The notes under the pieces are model-generated. The model was not told the DNA's origin and made no database searches. It saw nothing but the letters and a program-made list of their open reading frames with translations. From NCBI GenBank assembly GCA_033725935.1, contig MU867085.1, positions 62,001 through 126,000 on the forward strand: 64,000 bases of DNA. The letters run 5' to 3'. Shown here piece by piece: positions 1-9,649 of this stretch (the first letter of the stretch is position 1; each line of letters starts with the position of its first letter). The stretch comes from Cladorrhinum sp. PSN259 (lineage: Eukaryota; Ascomycota; Sordariomycetes; Sordariales; Podosporaceae). The position numbers were made by a program, and so were the translations under genes.

Positions 1-434
1 CGACACGAGTTTGAACGTGGAATAAGAGACGGGGGACCCCGTCGGTGGGGGGGAGAGATGGGTGAGTGTGAAGGCGGGGGATGAGGTGGGCGTTCTGAAG
101 AGGATTCACGAGAGAACTGTTTAGGACTGGGAGGGTCTAAGTTGATGCTGCAGGAGGCATGTGGTGCTTGTTTGGAAAGGTAAGGGAACGGAGATGACAG
201 TGATAGTAATCTAACGCTAATTTAGGGGTTAGAGATAGTACGCACTGCCTATTTCGATATGATAAAGATGACTATAGGTGCTGTCATAATCTCTCTACAT
301 TGGGAGTACTTTGCGAGAACTAACGTGGGATGATCTAGAAATGGGATCGGGCTGCAAATCACTTTGCCTAGCAAGGGTTTGGATCTCTGGAAGCGAGCTT
401 AGCCAGCCGTGGGAACGAACGGTTCGCTAGGCCC
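1..434. other. no gene seen
   Basis: No open frame with recognisable protein content on either strand. The stretch ends where the inverted-repeat element begins. Confidence 0.6.
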
Positions 435-785
435 TACGGAGGTCGCGGCCAAAAGTGATGACACTTTTCTGTTAATCACGCACGGACCAGTCCAGGTTTG
501 TACCCCAGGGTTAAATACCCCTAACCCTAACCCAGTTATCAAACTTTCAAGAATAACACCACCATTTCAATTCCAAAACTTATGCAACTTACTATATAGA
601 CGTAAGGCAGTAGTTAAAAGCAGCTGAAATAAAAATGCTTATATGAAAAGTGGTGATAATTGAGATATTTCATTGCGTATGCAAATCGAGAAAGCCACAG
701 TGCGGAGTGCGCGGCTCATACTCCATACTGTCTTGGCAGGGGCGCTATCAAAAAAGTGTCATCACTTTTGGCCGCGACCTCCGTA
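435..785. mobile_element. MITE-like element with 34-bp perfect inverted ends
   Basis: Bases 435-468 and 752-785 are perfect inverted repeats of each other (34 bp, starting TACGGAGGTCGCGGCC). Each outer end is the dinucleotide TA, so the element proper may be 437-783 with a TA target-site duplication, as made by Tc1/mariner/pogo-type transposases. The 283-bp interior has no coding potential, so this would be a non-autonomous element. It contains a telomere-like motif (518-533). No second copy of these ends was noticed in the window. Confidence 0.8.
518..533. repeat. short telomere-like (CCCTAA)n tract
   Basis: CCCCTAACCCTAACCC, about two and a half units of the common fungal telomere repeat (TTAGGG on the other strand), inside the inverted-repeat element. 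Too short to be a chromosome end and flanked by ordinary sequence on both sides. Confidence 0.75.
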
Positions 786-1197
786 CCACACCAAACCCAC
801 GCTTTAGTTAGGTGATGGTGCGTGGTACATGAGCTCTGCCAGCGGCATGCATGAACTATCGAAAGCCACTAGAAATGGTGAAACGCGCAGCCAATAGTCG
901 AGCTAAAAAAAAAAAAAAAACCAGGCTCCTACATGACCCTCTCATATCACGACTTTTTCCTTACCGGAGGGGCACAAGGCATACTCGAACCACTAAGCTG
1001 GATTCTGCACCTTGTCTATCGACTTTTCCCCCATGGCAGCCTTCAGGAGAGGCGCCTCGTGATTTCTATCCAGGGCCAGTCTATTGACAATGCCCAGCCT
1101 TAGAATGCTACCCATCCTTGTTGTCGGTTTAGGATTCGGGGTTACGACATGATAATCACTTCAAGAGTTTGTCCGGACGCAGCATGATTCATAAGTC
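786..1197. other. intergenic spacer
   Basis: No supported gene. Contains a 16-base A run at 905-920 and, towards its right end, the upstream region of the secreted protease-like gene. Confidence 0.6.
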
Positions 1198-1205
1198 TAT
1201 ATATA
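1198..1205 (+). promoter_or_regulatory. TATA-like box
   Basis: TATATATA about 70 bp upstream of the ATG at 1274, a usual distance for a TATA element in a filamentous fungal promoter. Assigned from motif and position only. Confidence 0.4.
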
Positions 1206-1273
1206 CCCCCGGTGAGGGTATTATCCTTGAAATGGAGTTAAAGACGGGCAGCTGATAACTCCTCACTTGCACT

Positions 1274-2498
1274 ATGGCCATCATTAAGTCTCTCGTGTAT
1301 TTGGCTCTCGTAGCCCTCCTAGCCCCTGGGGCTCTGGCGCATCTTCCAGATAACCGGCTAGTCCGCCGCGATGGCAACGAGGCCTACCCCTTCTGCACGA
1401 CGGCGACCAACGCTAACTGCGTCAATGACGGCCGGTACATCAAGCCGGACCTCAACATCTCCAACACGGGCAGCCCAGGAGACAATGCCTACAACACATA
1501 CCTCCCGGCACACACGTACACATTGTCGCAGTGGACCAACGGCAAGATGCCGTCCATGTGCTATTCCGTTATCAATAACTACAACTTCCGCCCGGCCGAT
1601 TTCGTCGTCTACAACGTGACCTTCTCGGATTGCTCAACGCCGTGGGTCATCTGCCGGAGCACCTTTGCCGGACCGACGATCCAGCAGGTTGCCGATGTAA
1701 GTCTTCTCCCTCCCGTCGTCGTCCTTTCCGAGCAATAATAGATGCTGACACTCTCTGCATAACATCTCCAAAATACCCGCCACCATGCGCCAGGCCGCTA
1801 ACGCCTACCTCGTCTTCCCCGAGTCCTGGGACCGCGCTATCGAGTCGTGGTGGGAGGACGGGCTCATCGCCGGCAAGGGGTCTTACTACTCGGCCGGCGC
1901 CCTCGTGCACGAGCACGGCCACGCCGTCGACGGCTACCTGCTCTTCCCGGCCATCCCGGGCGTTTATTCTGGCACATCGGCCTGGCTCGCCGCAGTCGCC
2001 GCCGACGGGTACTCGGCCACAGCCTACGGCACGACCAGCCACGCAGAGAACTTTGCCGAGATTGGCCGCGTCGTCATCATCCAAAATACGTACCCCGGCG
2101 GGATTAATGCCATGTTTCCGAACCATCCGAATATTAGCAGGATTGCGAACCAGGTCGCCAAGTTCCAGCAGGTCGCGGGGAGTTATTACCAGACAGGCAC
2201 GACGTGCGATTTGGCGAAGAAGCATCCGTTTCCGAGCAGTTTGGTAGATGTACCGACTGCGACGATGTCGACGACACGGCCGCCGAACACGGCCACGGCG
2301 ACGCCGTATGGGCAGTGTGGTGGGTGGTCGACGTATACCGGACCGACGGCTTGCGGGCCGGGGTGGGGTTGTACTACGGTAAAGTGAGTATTTTTTTCTG
2401 CCCTTCTTTTTTGTAGGAGGAGGGGGAAGGGAGGTCTTGAACGAGATGGCGCTAACGAGAACAGCCCTTACTATGCGCAGTGCACGCCTGCGCCGTAG
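1274..2498 (+). CDS. secreted HExxH (zinc-peptidase-like) protein with C-terminal CBM1
   Basis: Exons 1274-1696, 1794-2383 and 2465-2498 give 348 residues. Intron 1 ends at the CAG of 1791-1793, which continues the frame into ANAYLVFPESW. The second junction restores the end of the CBM1. A signal peptide (about residues 1-22, cleaved after ALA) and a possible LVRR processing site come first. The central domain has HEHGHAVD, an HExxH zinc-site motif, with a His/Glu-rich segment (SHAENFAE) about 40 residues later that could supply another ligand. After a Thr/Pro linker, the last about 35 residues (YGQCGGWSTYTGP...YYAQC) are a fungal cellulose-binding module. The central domain resembles proteins often labelled conidiation-specific protein 13, a name recalled from memory. 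Likely extracellular and bound to cell wall or plant polymer; protease activity is inferred from the motif only. Confidence 0.85.
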
Positions 2499-2981
2499 GG
2501 TGAAGTCGGGGTTTGGGATCTGTCAAAGGGCGCCTTGCTGATTTTCGGTGAAGGTTCTGGTGGAAGTGAGTGGCAGAAATAATTAGCTCAAATTTTAAGT
2601 TGGATTCTTCGTTACTTCCGACCTAACAACGGGCCCAGATGTGGGAGTCGTCGTGCTTGTCTGGAAAACTTAAAGGAAGACTCAGAAGAGTGCCGGTCCG
2701 TAAATAAATGCTGAACTTTATTAATAGCATGTCCCGCAGCTCCTCTACCAGCCAGTATCGCAATAGTCAACTGCTCTCCTGTGAATACCAAAAGCTTTGG
2801 GAATTGTCAATTCTTATGTCACTGTTAGACATCTGCAAATAATCAGTGATGTACGTATGTTAGCTTATTACCCCACGCGCACATCAGTCTTCACCTCCCC
2901 CTCTTCACCTTCACCCTAACACCCAAACTCTCCCCCCTTTCCAACACTAACACTTCCTATACATCACATCTCGATCGAAAA
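2499..2981. other. intergenic spacer
   Basis: Downstream region of the secreted CBM1 protein gene. No open frame with protein-like content seen. The right part is rich in C and T. Confidence 0.5.
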
Positions 2982-3462
2982 TTGGAAAATCTCCAAATCC
3001 CCCCTTCCGCACAAACCCTCCTCGCCCCTGCACATCTCCCGGGTTCTTCTCCGCGCGATCCCGCTGACCCTCCTCTCCTTCCCCCGGACACAGATACAGA
3101 CACAGACACAGACACAAATAAGTCCTACCACGGCCACGACGCCCTCTCTATACTATCCGACCTGCACAGTCTACTCACCGTCGTTGCACACGAGATTAGG
3201 TCGGACGTTAAGTGGACTGAAGCTGGTGTTTGTGGGAAATTCGATTGGGTATGCGCTAGCGAGGCTTTTTATTGATAGGTATGAAAAGGAGAGTGAGGAA
3301 GAGCTGGATGCGGCGGGATGTTTGTTTTTGGATTCGATGATGCCGGAGACGGATTTTGTGAGGTTGTTTCCTAATGTCGATGAAGATTCTGATATGGAAT
3401 CTTCAGGGGTTGAGGACGAAGAGAAGAGGCACGTTGGAGAGGACAATGGGAAAGGTCTCTAG
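2982..3462 (+). pseudogene. broken alpha/beta-hydrolase fragment
   Basis: Two overlapping frames carry pieces of one hydrolase. The frame from 2982 has a low-complexity (DT)n stretch and then ILSDLHSLLTVV. From about 3184 another frame continues with LVFVGNSIGYALARLFIDRY and AAGCLFLDSMMPETDFVRLFP. In alpha/beta-hydrolases GNSIG sits at the nucleophile elbow and LFLDSM is the next strand. There is no ATG for the first frame, a frame change near 3185, no catalytic His region, and the copy stops at 3462 where AT-rich repeat DNA begins. Seen as a 5'- and 3'-truncated, frameshifted remnant. A splice joining the two frames is not excluded, but no good donor/acceptor pair was found. Confidence 0.6.
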
Positions 3463-3572
3463 AGACCTATACCAGTAAGACCTATTAAATCTGCCTGCTT
3501 ACCTATGTTTATAAAAACGCTTATCCCTATGCTAGTTAACAGAACCCTGCCTTATAGTCCGAATACAGCGAT

Positions 3573-3815
3573 TTAATCGTTGTTAATTCTGAGCGTTATC
3601 GGGCATAACAGGAAAAAAAAAATAACCCGAATAACAATTAAATAATCATACACATTTTTCTGCACATGGCTTGATCGATAAGGCACGACTCGGTCGCAGG
3701 CGCCACGACAACGCCCACAACCAAGATCTCGCGATACCTTCAACTGTCGCCAGATGTGGTGATAAGGCCAGCTGCCAGGGCATTCGCCCTGCGCGCACAT
3801 AATCAAGAACCACAT
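3573..3815 (-). repeat. dispersed repeat, copy A
   Basis: About 240 bp, the reverse complement of copy B (4723-4976) and copy C (9650-9881), and related to copy D (60428-60712). Shared blocks include GGCACGACTCGGTCG and GCCAGATGTGGTGATAAGG. It forms the left arm of an inverted pair with copy B around about 0.9 kb of AT-rich DNA. No coding potential. Confidence 0.8.
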
Positions 3816-4722
3816 TAGGCAAAAACCGATTAAATAAATACGCTCTTATTATCGTAAGGCACAGCCCAATTCCGATATCTTTATTGAATTAATTATATCA
3901 AATTCATCCCTACTGTCAAATGACAGTAGGGATGGCCCTCTTTGAGGGAGCTTATTAATTAGGCAGCTAACTTTCTAGCTTTATTAACCACCTTTTCCAT
4001 CGATACCTTCAACTTTAACCCAGAATCCTCCATTTTTTAAAAATAAATATTTATTAACTGCTTATTTTCAGAATTAAATTCTTCCTCCTTTACCCTCTTA
4101 CCGAACTCAAGTCTTTAGTTTAAAGGTTATTTTTTTTCCCATATAATTAACGCGAAGGCTATAAGCTACCTAATATTCTCTTTATTTATTAAATCCTTTC
4201 TTATTTAATAGAGTTCTTGAATCTTTTAGGCAAAGGTTTTAAATCTTTACTCTAATTCATGAACCTTTTCCGCTAGGAACTTTGAATTTTTTAAGTTTAC
4301 TCTCCCAATACGGTCTGCCCAATACCCGATCGTAAATTATAGTGCTTTTATATAGCGTTTGCCACCATAATTATTATTTTTGTTCTTTTTAGAAGGCATT
4401 TATAGGATATAATCAGCTTAATAAAGCTATCGGAATCGGGCTGGTTATACCTTACTAGAGCTAGGATAGTATTATTAAGAGGGTTCTTTTTCGCTCGCGG
4501 GGTTCGGACTACAAGGCAGGGTTCTATTAGCTGGCACGGGGACAAGCCCTCTCGCGAATACAGAAGATAAATTAACCACTTTATTTAGAAGAAGCAGGAC
4601 TTATTAGTATTTGCTTGCCCGGAGGTTTAAGTATGCTGTAAAAGGAAGGAGGTGAGTAGGAAGAAGATGGATAGGAAGAAGATAGATAGGAGGCATGAAT
4701 TTATAATAGAAGGTTGCCTAGT
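3816..4722. other. AT-rich, probably RIP-degraded block
   Basis: Very AT-rich DNA between two inverted repeat copies, full of TpA, with no long open frame. Short reverse-strand coding-like pieces are cut by many stops. It contains a near-perfect palindrome at 3905-3934 (14-bp arms, 2-base loop). Interpreted as decayed transposon DNA; the original element cannot be named. Confidence 0.55.
3905..3934. repeat. palindrome, 14-bp arms
   Basis: Arms 3905-3918 and 3921-3934 are exact inverted repeats separated by AA. It could form a hairpin. It lies in the AT-rich block, so it may be a relic of a transposon end. Confidence 0.8.
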
Positions 4723-4976
4723 GGTTCTTGATTAAGTGCGCCTAGGGCAAATGCCCTGGCAGCTTGGCCTTATCACCATATCTGGCGACAGTTAAAGGTA
4801 TCGCGAGACCTTAGTTATAGGCGTTGTCGCCTGCGACCGAGTCGTGTCTGCGACCGAGTCGTGCCTTATTAATCGAGCCATGTGTAGATAAAGTGTGTAT
4901 AATTATTTTATTATTATTTGGGTTATTTTTTTTCCGGTTATGCCCGATAACGCTCAGAATCAATAACGACGATATC
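4723..4976 (+). repeat. dispersed repeat, copy B
   Basis: Same orientation as copy C (9650-9881) and inverted relative to copy A. Compared with copy C it shows mainly G-to-A changes in TpG context (for example TTGTGGGC in copy C against TTATAGGC here), the pattern RIP leaves. It also has a short internal duplication of CTGCGACCGAGTCGTG. Confidence 0.8.
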
Positions 4977-4999
4977 AAATACTTTCTAAAAGTCAGAAT

Positions 5000-5062
5000 C
5001 GGGAGTTATATACCCAGGCAAGAATAAATTTCAGGCAGCGCGGCTGAGGTGAGATGATAACC
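5000..5062 (+). repeat. second dispersed repeat, copy 1
   Basis: Shares TCGGGAGTTATATACCC, GCAAGAATA and GCGGCTGAGGTGAG, in the same order and spacing, with 16783-16850. The two copies diverge after the shared segment. Identity of the parent element unknown. Confidence 0.7.
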
Positions 5063-5480
5063 ATGGTTATAGAATGACAGCCCCGAGGATAGCGATCCCC
5101 TGAACATTGGTGGCTATTGAACGGAGAATTACAGACATACATCGATTGGTCCCTGACCTTTCTTCCTTTTGATAATCCTACAACGCCCTGATGATTTACT
5201 CGAGCAGCGTTATAACAGCTTCAATACCAATTTGAAACCCTATGATCAAAGGTGAAATAACCAAAGACCGCGTGTTTGATTCGAAAAAATCTACTTAACC
5301 CCAGAACCGGAAGGAGGACGTGATGCCATCAGCCTGGATCCCTAGGATGGAAACGAAGCCGAAAATACTAGCGATCTGAAATGGCTTTTCGCTTTAATAT
5401 GTCTCGTGGTTGGCGTAGCTTGAGCTCCAAACTAAACAGTATTCCGGAACGGCTGTCTCAAAATTGATTCTGTGACTTTG
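5063..5480. other. intergenic spacer
   Basis: No gene supported; downstream side of the zinc-finger gene. Confidence 0.5.
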
Positions 5481-6235
5481 TCAGCTTGTTGCATTAGCTA
5501 TATCACGGATTTGCCTTACCCGCAGCCACTTCCGCAACTTCATTATCGTGTGGCTCTTTAGTGTCTCATCACATGAGTCCGTCGACACGTGTTGGAAGAG
5601 ACCGGAGAGAAGAGAAAATTCCCTCCCACAGCATGGGCAAAGGAAAGGATAAACAATACCGTACTCATCGCGAATATCCACTTTGTCTAGCATGTCCTGA
5701 CGATATTCGGGATTTGTGTAACTCGACCACTGGTAACATTGAGCTGCCCAGCGGTTAAGATCCAGAACGTTCGTACCAGATGGACAAAATCCGGACTCTA
5801 GGTGTAAGATCATGCCTCGATATTGTCTGAAAACCTCATAACACCCGTAGCACTCTACGGATGGCTCGTAATGAACTACCTTGTGCTTTTTCAATTCAGT
5901 TAGATGAGAGCCACGGTGCAAGTCTGACAGTTACACACCTGATTGAGGTTATTTAGAGTCTCAAAATGCTCATGGCACTGTTCACACACATTGTACCTGG
6001 TAAGATGACGGAGGTACGCGTTGCTGGTTGGGTCCCAAGGCCAACCTTCTCCGCCATCGCATCCCCAGCATACAACTCTATGTCCCGTTTGCTCATAGTG
6101 TCCCAGAAGGCTGTCCCATTTCGGCCCATCGTAAGAGCAGATGTCACACTGATTGTGGCGCGAGGAATCTTCGAGATGTTGGCGCTTTGATGAAACATTC
6201 TCGAATGATCTGTCGCAGCGGCGACAGTAAGGCAT
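5481..6235 (-). CDS. C2H2 zinc-finger protein
   Basis: Two exons on the minus strand, 6235-5939 and 5885-5481, give 233 residues. The ATG at 6235 is chosen because the first finger follows at once (MPYCRRCDRSF). The 53-bp intron (5886-5938) has a consensus donor (CAG/GTGTGT) and a CTAAC branch site. Removing it rebuilds a finger, CEQC-x12-H-x3-H, split across the junction. Six Cys/His units are visible: YCRRC, CDIC, CWGC, CEQC, CYGC and CPCC, each followed by His residues, several with fungal-type variant spacing. Probably a nucleic-acid-binding nuclear protein; target unknown. It sits alone between repeat blocks. Confidence 0.75.
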
Positions 6236-7347
6236 GTCCGATAGCTGAGTTAATAGTCGGGTAGCGGTATTTCGGCGGGTTCTTGAAACGCTAAGCACAG
6301 GGTTATGGTCGGTTGAGAGCAAGCTGCTCCTGGGTCCTGGCAAAACGCGGCAGTTACAATGAAGAGAGGGCAAAACCTAGAACGTTAGACGCTAACCATC
6401 GACTGCCCGTAGTAGTGCCAGGATGGATGGCCTGACTCGGCGGGAGAGCAGAGGGGATTGTAGTCATTCTACCCCGCAAACAAACACGGGGAACAGTCTT
6501 TCGCCGATTACAAATGCAAAATAGTTATTGGACAAGCGGTTTTGAAGTGCAGCGGCCAAGGCCTGGGCTACAGTATCAATGAGGGGAAGTCCTGTAGGCC
6601 TCAGTGCAGGTGCACACTAATCCACCGGTCTGTTGCCGACATGTGTCTGACTAAAACAGGGGCGCAGAAGCTAAGAGTTAAAATCCGCCTCCGCAAATAT
6701 CACGTCAATTCTCTCAAAATCTTACAAGATTCTCGAACGATATTAGCCGTCGTTGTCTTCGGAGCGGAGAAATGGCGGCAAGCGGATATATAATAGTCCG
6801 CCGGATGGGCATACTCTTATGTCTGGAATAACGTTCCACTTGGGGGCAGAGGACGTAGCCCTTACAGGAGATTCCCCATTGTAAGACGCTAGATAACCAC
6901 CGACCTTATGGACGTTCCCCCCTAACGGGGCCAGAGCATGAGAGGATTGGAAGCTAGTGCCGTAGGACCCGTAAGACGGTGAACCTTTTGCTTCTTTTTT
7001 GAACTGCAAGTCCCATTGTTCCTTCGGATAATGTAATTAATTCAATTTTTTGCAGTAAAAGTGCTAATAATTACACACCAAAGGCAGTTAGTTACCTTTA
7101 TTAAAGGTAATAGGAATGCTCAATAACATCACCTTACAATTATTTGCCTTAAATTTCAGGAAAACCTTTAAGCTTGCAGCGGGTGACTTCCAAATTTTAA
7201 AAAATACTTTCCGCAATCGAAATTCCTTTTCAACCACCCGCCCACTCTATTTTACTATTGCTGCGTTTTTGCATCAACCACAACAACAGAAGCAAGTTGA
7301 TTCCACCTCGCCTGCGCGCGCAAACCTCTCTTTGTGCCGCATTGACA
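6236..7347. other. intergenic spacer, AT-rich to the right
   Basis: No convincing gene. Short frames on both strands lack recognisable content. A small inverted repeat lies near 7091-7109. Confidence 0.5.
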
Positions 7348-7405
7348 GTAAGTCTTCTATTGCAATTGCTCTCTATAAACCTTGCGTTTACTGACTTATC
7401 TTCAG

Positions 7406-7856
7406 ATCCATCTTCCTCATCGCAAGGGCGACTGTTGCCCCCGGCGGATAGCCTCCTGATCGTCCGTTTGGTAATCCGGGCCGCCAACTCCCTCCTGACA
7501 AGCCGAATATCCCTCCTGGGCATAAGCAATGTAGAGGATGTGGCAATTTATACCCCGAGTCGATATTCGTTAATCAGAGAAACCGTAAGGCGCTTACGGT
7601 CAATTATTCCAACTGACTGTCGTAGTACTCAGAAGCAAGGTACTCTGAAAATGTTATCTAGCCAGGTTATGACGTTCTCCAGGATGCTCGTTCAAGCCTC
7701 GCTAGTATCGATTACGTCGAGGACATCTTGCTCAGTATGCTCGATGTTCCCGACGTGGACCGCGTTAAGCCCCCTCTGTGCTCGACGTCAAGAGCGTCGA
7801 GTACGTCGAGCGCTCTGACTGGGTACATAGGGACTTATAGGTATTTGCATCCTTAG
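7406..7856 (+). pseudogene. decayed small Cys-containing gene of unknown function
   Basis: The frame with codons starting at 7407 reads through protein-like text (FGNPGRQLPPDKPNIPPGHK, KQCRGCGNLYPESIFVNQRN, then GYDVLQDARSSL, DYVEDILLSMLDVPD) to a terminal TAG at 7854-7856. It is broken by stops at 7449-7451 (TAG), 7614-7616 (TGA), 7623-7625 (TAG) and 7659-7661 (TAG). An intron-like segment, GTAAGT ... ACTGAC ... TTCAG at 7348-7405, lies just upstream. TAG in place of CAG is the change RIP would make. A CxxC pair remains. The family is not recognised. Confidence 0.5.
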
Positions 7857-7947
7857 CCTAATAATTGGTCGGGCATTACCTAATAGCGCCGGGAGGCAGG
7901 GTATATTGAGCGCGGGATATAATAATTCTGATTTAATCCTCTGAGAA

Positions 7948-7980
7948 AGGCACCGGCGGTTGGCCCAACCGCCGGTGCCT
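7948..7980. repeat. perfect palindrome, 16-bp arms
   Basis: Arms 7948-7963 and 7965-7980 (AGGCACCGGCGGTTGG and its complement) are exact, with a single-base centre at 7964. GC-rich in an otherwise AT-rich neighbourhood. It lies between the decayed gene and the 3' end of the DUF3669 gene. Confidence 0.85.
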
Positions 7981-8026
7981 CGGGAATACTATGGTTGACT
8001 AACAAATACATTCCAACCTAGCGCCC

Positions 8027-9322
8027 CTATGGCTTCCGCGATATCATCTTCACCCGTTCCACCTCTGTGATCCCCAAGATGAACTTCCGAGGCAGGGCCA
8101 AAACCATTCCTTGGCGTCCATGCAGGCTCATCACCTCATGCGATGCAGTTAGATAGCTGATGACGAAGGCATTCCATACATGTCGCTCCACTGCGGTCTG
8201 GCGCAAGGGCTTGGGATAATAGGGGTCGTTGAGTCGCCATGCCTCCACTGCCATTGCCACCCCCTCATCATCCATAGTGATCGTCCTGACCTGGTTGAAG
8301 TCCAGCACGAACAGCTCTGTAACGCGGCAGAAGAAGTCTTCGATCTCATCCGTCGGGGGTCCGGTATAGGTGCAGGGCTTGAGGTCCTTGGCAGAAATGG
8401 GTTTCGCCGCGATCCCCTTCTTCGTCGAGCTTCCTAACACAAACTCCACATCCCTTGCGTCCGTCTTTGCTCCCCAGTGCAATACAGCCAATGCAATACC
8501 CATTCTACGAGCCAGTGCCTCGGTGTCCAGCTCAAGGTCCATCATGTGGTTGAGGTGCAGCTTGAAGTTTCGAAGAGAGAAAAACTTTCCGCCAATCTTG
8601 CCTTGCGTCGATCCCAGGTATACCCGGACAAGACAGTCTCTGTTGGCAAAATCCGCACGCGCCTTGTCCTTGATTCTCGGTGCGCAGTATTTGTCAATCA
8701 AAAGTTCGCGCGTCGTAGAGGGGAGTGGCATAATTCGCTCGGTAAGAAGGGCTGCTGTGGGAAGGTTGCACACGTCTTTCGCTGCATTAAGCAGCTCCGG
8801 ATGCTTGTCCCAAAATGACTCTCTATCACTCGGGACAAAGAAATAACACTCGGGAACTCTGACTTCGTCGATGATGTACCGATGGAATTCGCGGGCAATC
8901 TCTTCATGCATCTGGTAGTCGTTCCAGAGCTCAGTATGGTCGGGGGACTTGGCGAGCTTGAAGACGAGCGACTTTCCGTCTTGGGCGAAGACTGAGCCAC
9001 AAGCGCCGGCTCCAATCTTGCGAAAAGCTGTCTTGCCTTCAGCTTGGGCCTTGGCGTGCCGCTCAGCGGCGGAGGAGGACGTCGAGATTTGGCTCCTGAG
9101 GGAGAGCATCCGGTGGAGCTCCTTGTCCAAGTCTGTTCGGGCAGCCAACGTCTCGCTAGCGCTGGCGGGTGAGGGAGATTGGTCCGTTGACTGATCGAGG
9201 AGGCTGAAGAGTCGTAAATTCGACTCCAGGTCTTGTTCGAGGGTCAGAGACGTGGGGTCTGCGATGGACTCCGACGAAACGTAGAGGCGACGCCTCTGGG
9301 GCTCATTTTGGGATGATACCAT
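8027..9322 (-). CDS. DUF3669-type protein
   Basis: Single exon, 431 residues, ATG at 9322. Residues about 100-120 (FRKIGAGACGSVFAQDGKSL followed by VFKLAK) look like a kinase-type glycine loop and lysine. The C-terminal half (KPCTYTGPPTDEIEDFF, then TELFVLDFNQ) matches the fungal DUF3669 family as remembered. That family is thought to have a degenerate kinase fold, often found beside repeats. No HRD/DFG catalytic motifs are obvious, so activity is doubtful. Biological role unknown. Its 3' end faces the palindrome at 7948-7980. Confidence 0.75.
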   Translation of the reverse strand: MVSSQNEPQRRRLYVSSESIADPTSLTLEQDLESNLRLFSLLDQSTDQSPSPASASETLAARTDLDKELHRMLSLRSQISTSSSAAERHAKAQAEGKTAFRKIGAGACGSVFAQDGKSLVFKLAKSPDHTELWNDYQMHEEIAREFHRYIIDEVRVPECYFFVPSDRESFWDKHPELLNAAKDVCNLPTAALLTERIMPLPSTTRELLIDKYCAPRIKDKARADFANRDCLVRVYLGSTQGKIGGKFFSLRNFKLHLNHMMDLELDTEALARRMGIALAVLHWGAKTDARDVEFVLGSSTKKGIAAKPISAKDLKPCTYTGPPTDEIEDFFCRVTELFVLDFNQVRTITMDDEGVAMAVEAWRLNDPYYPKPLRQTAVERHVWNAFVISYLTASHEVMSLHGRQGMVLALPRKFILGITEVERVKMISRKP

Positions 9323-9635
9323 AGTAATTATAGTTGTCAGAAGAAAGTCTTCATTGAGAAAAAATTGCTGTGCTGAAAAACAGGGAGAAAATTTCGAGAA
9401 GGAAGGTGGAATTTATGCCCAGGGAAAGGACGAGATTTTAGTTTGTGGGGCGCGAAAGTTTGTGGGCAGGAGGTACGGTTCACTTTAACTTTTCGAGGGA
9501 GAGATAAGCCTGCATTATTTAAAATATGAGATTTAGAAGCATTTGCGAGTCGCAGCCCCTGGATAATCGTCTAAATCTAAGACCAATTCTGGGCTCGCTC
9601 GGCTAGAATTGAAGTAAGGCGAATTATAGAGGGGC
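9323..9635. other. upstream region of the DUF3669 gene
   Basis: About 310 bp without a gene. Presumed to hold the promoter of the minus-strand gene; no clear TATA element recognised. Confidence 0.4.
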
Positions 9636-9649
9636 ATTACCTTTTTGAT

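Noticed and set aside
518..533. true chromosome end
   Set aside because: Only about 2.5 telomere units, enclosed by the inverted repeats of an element and followed by ordinary genes.
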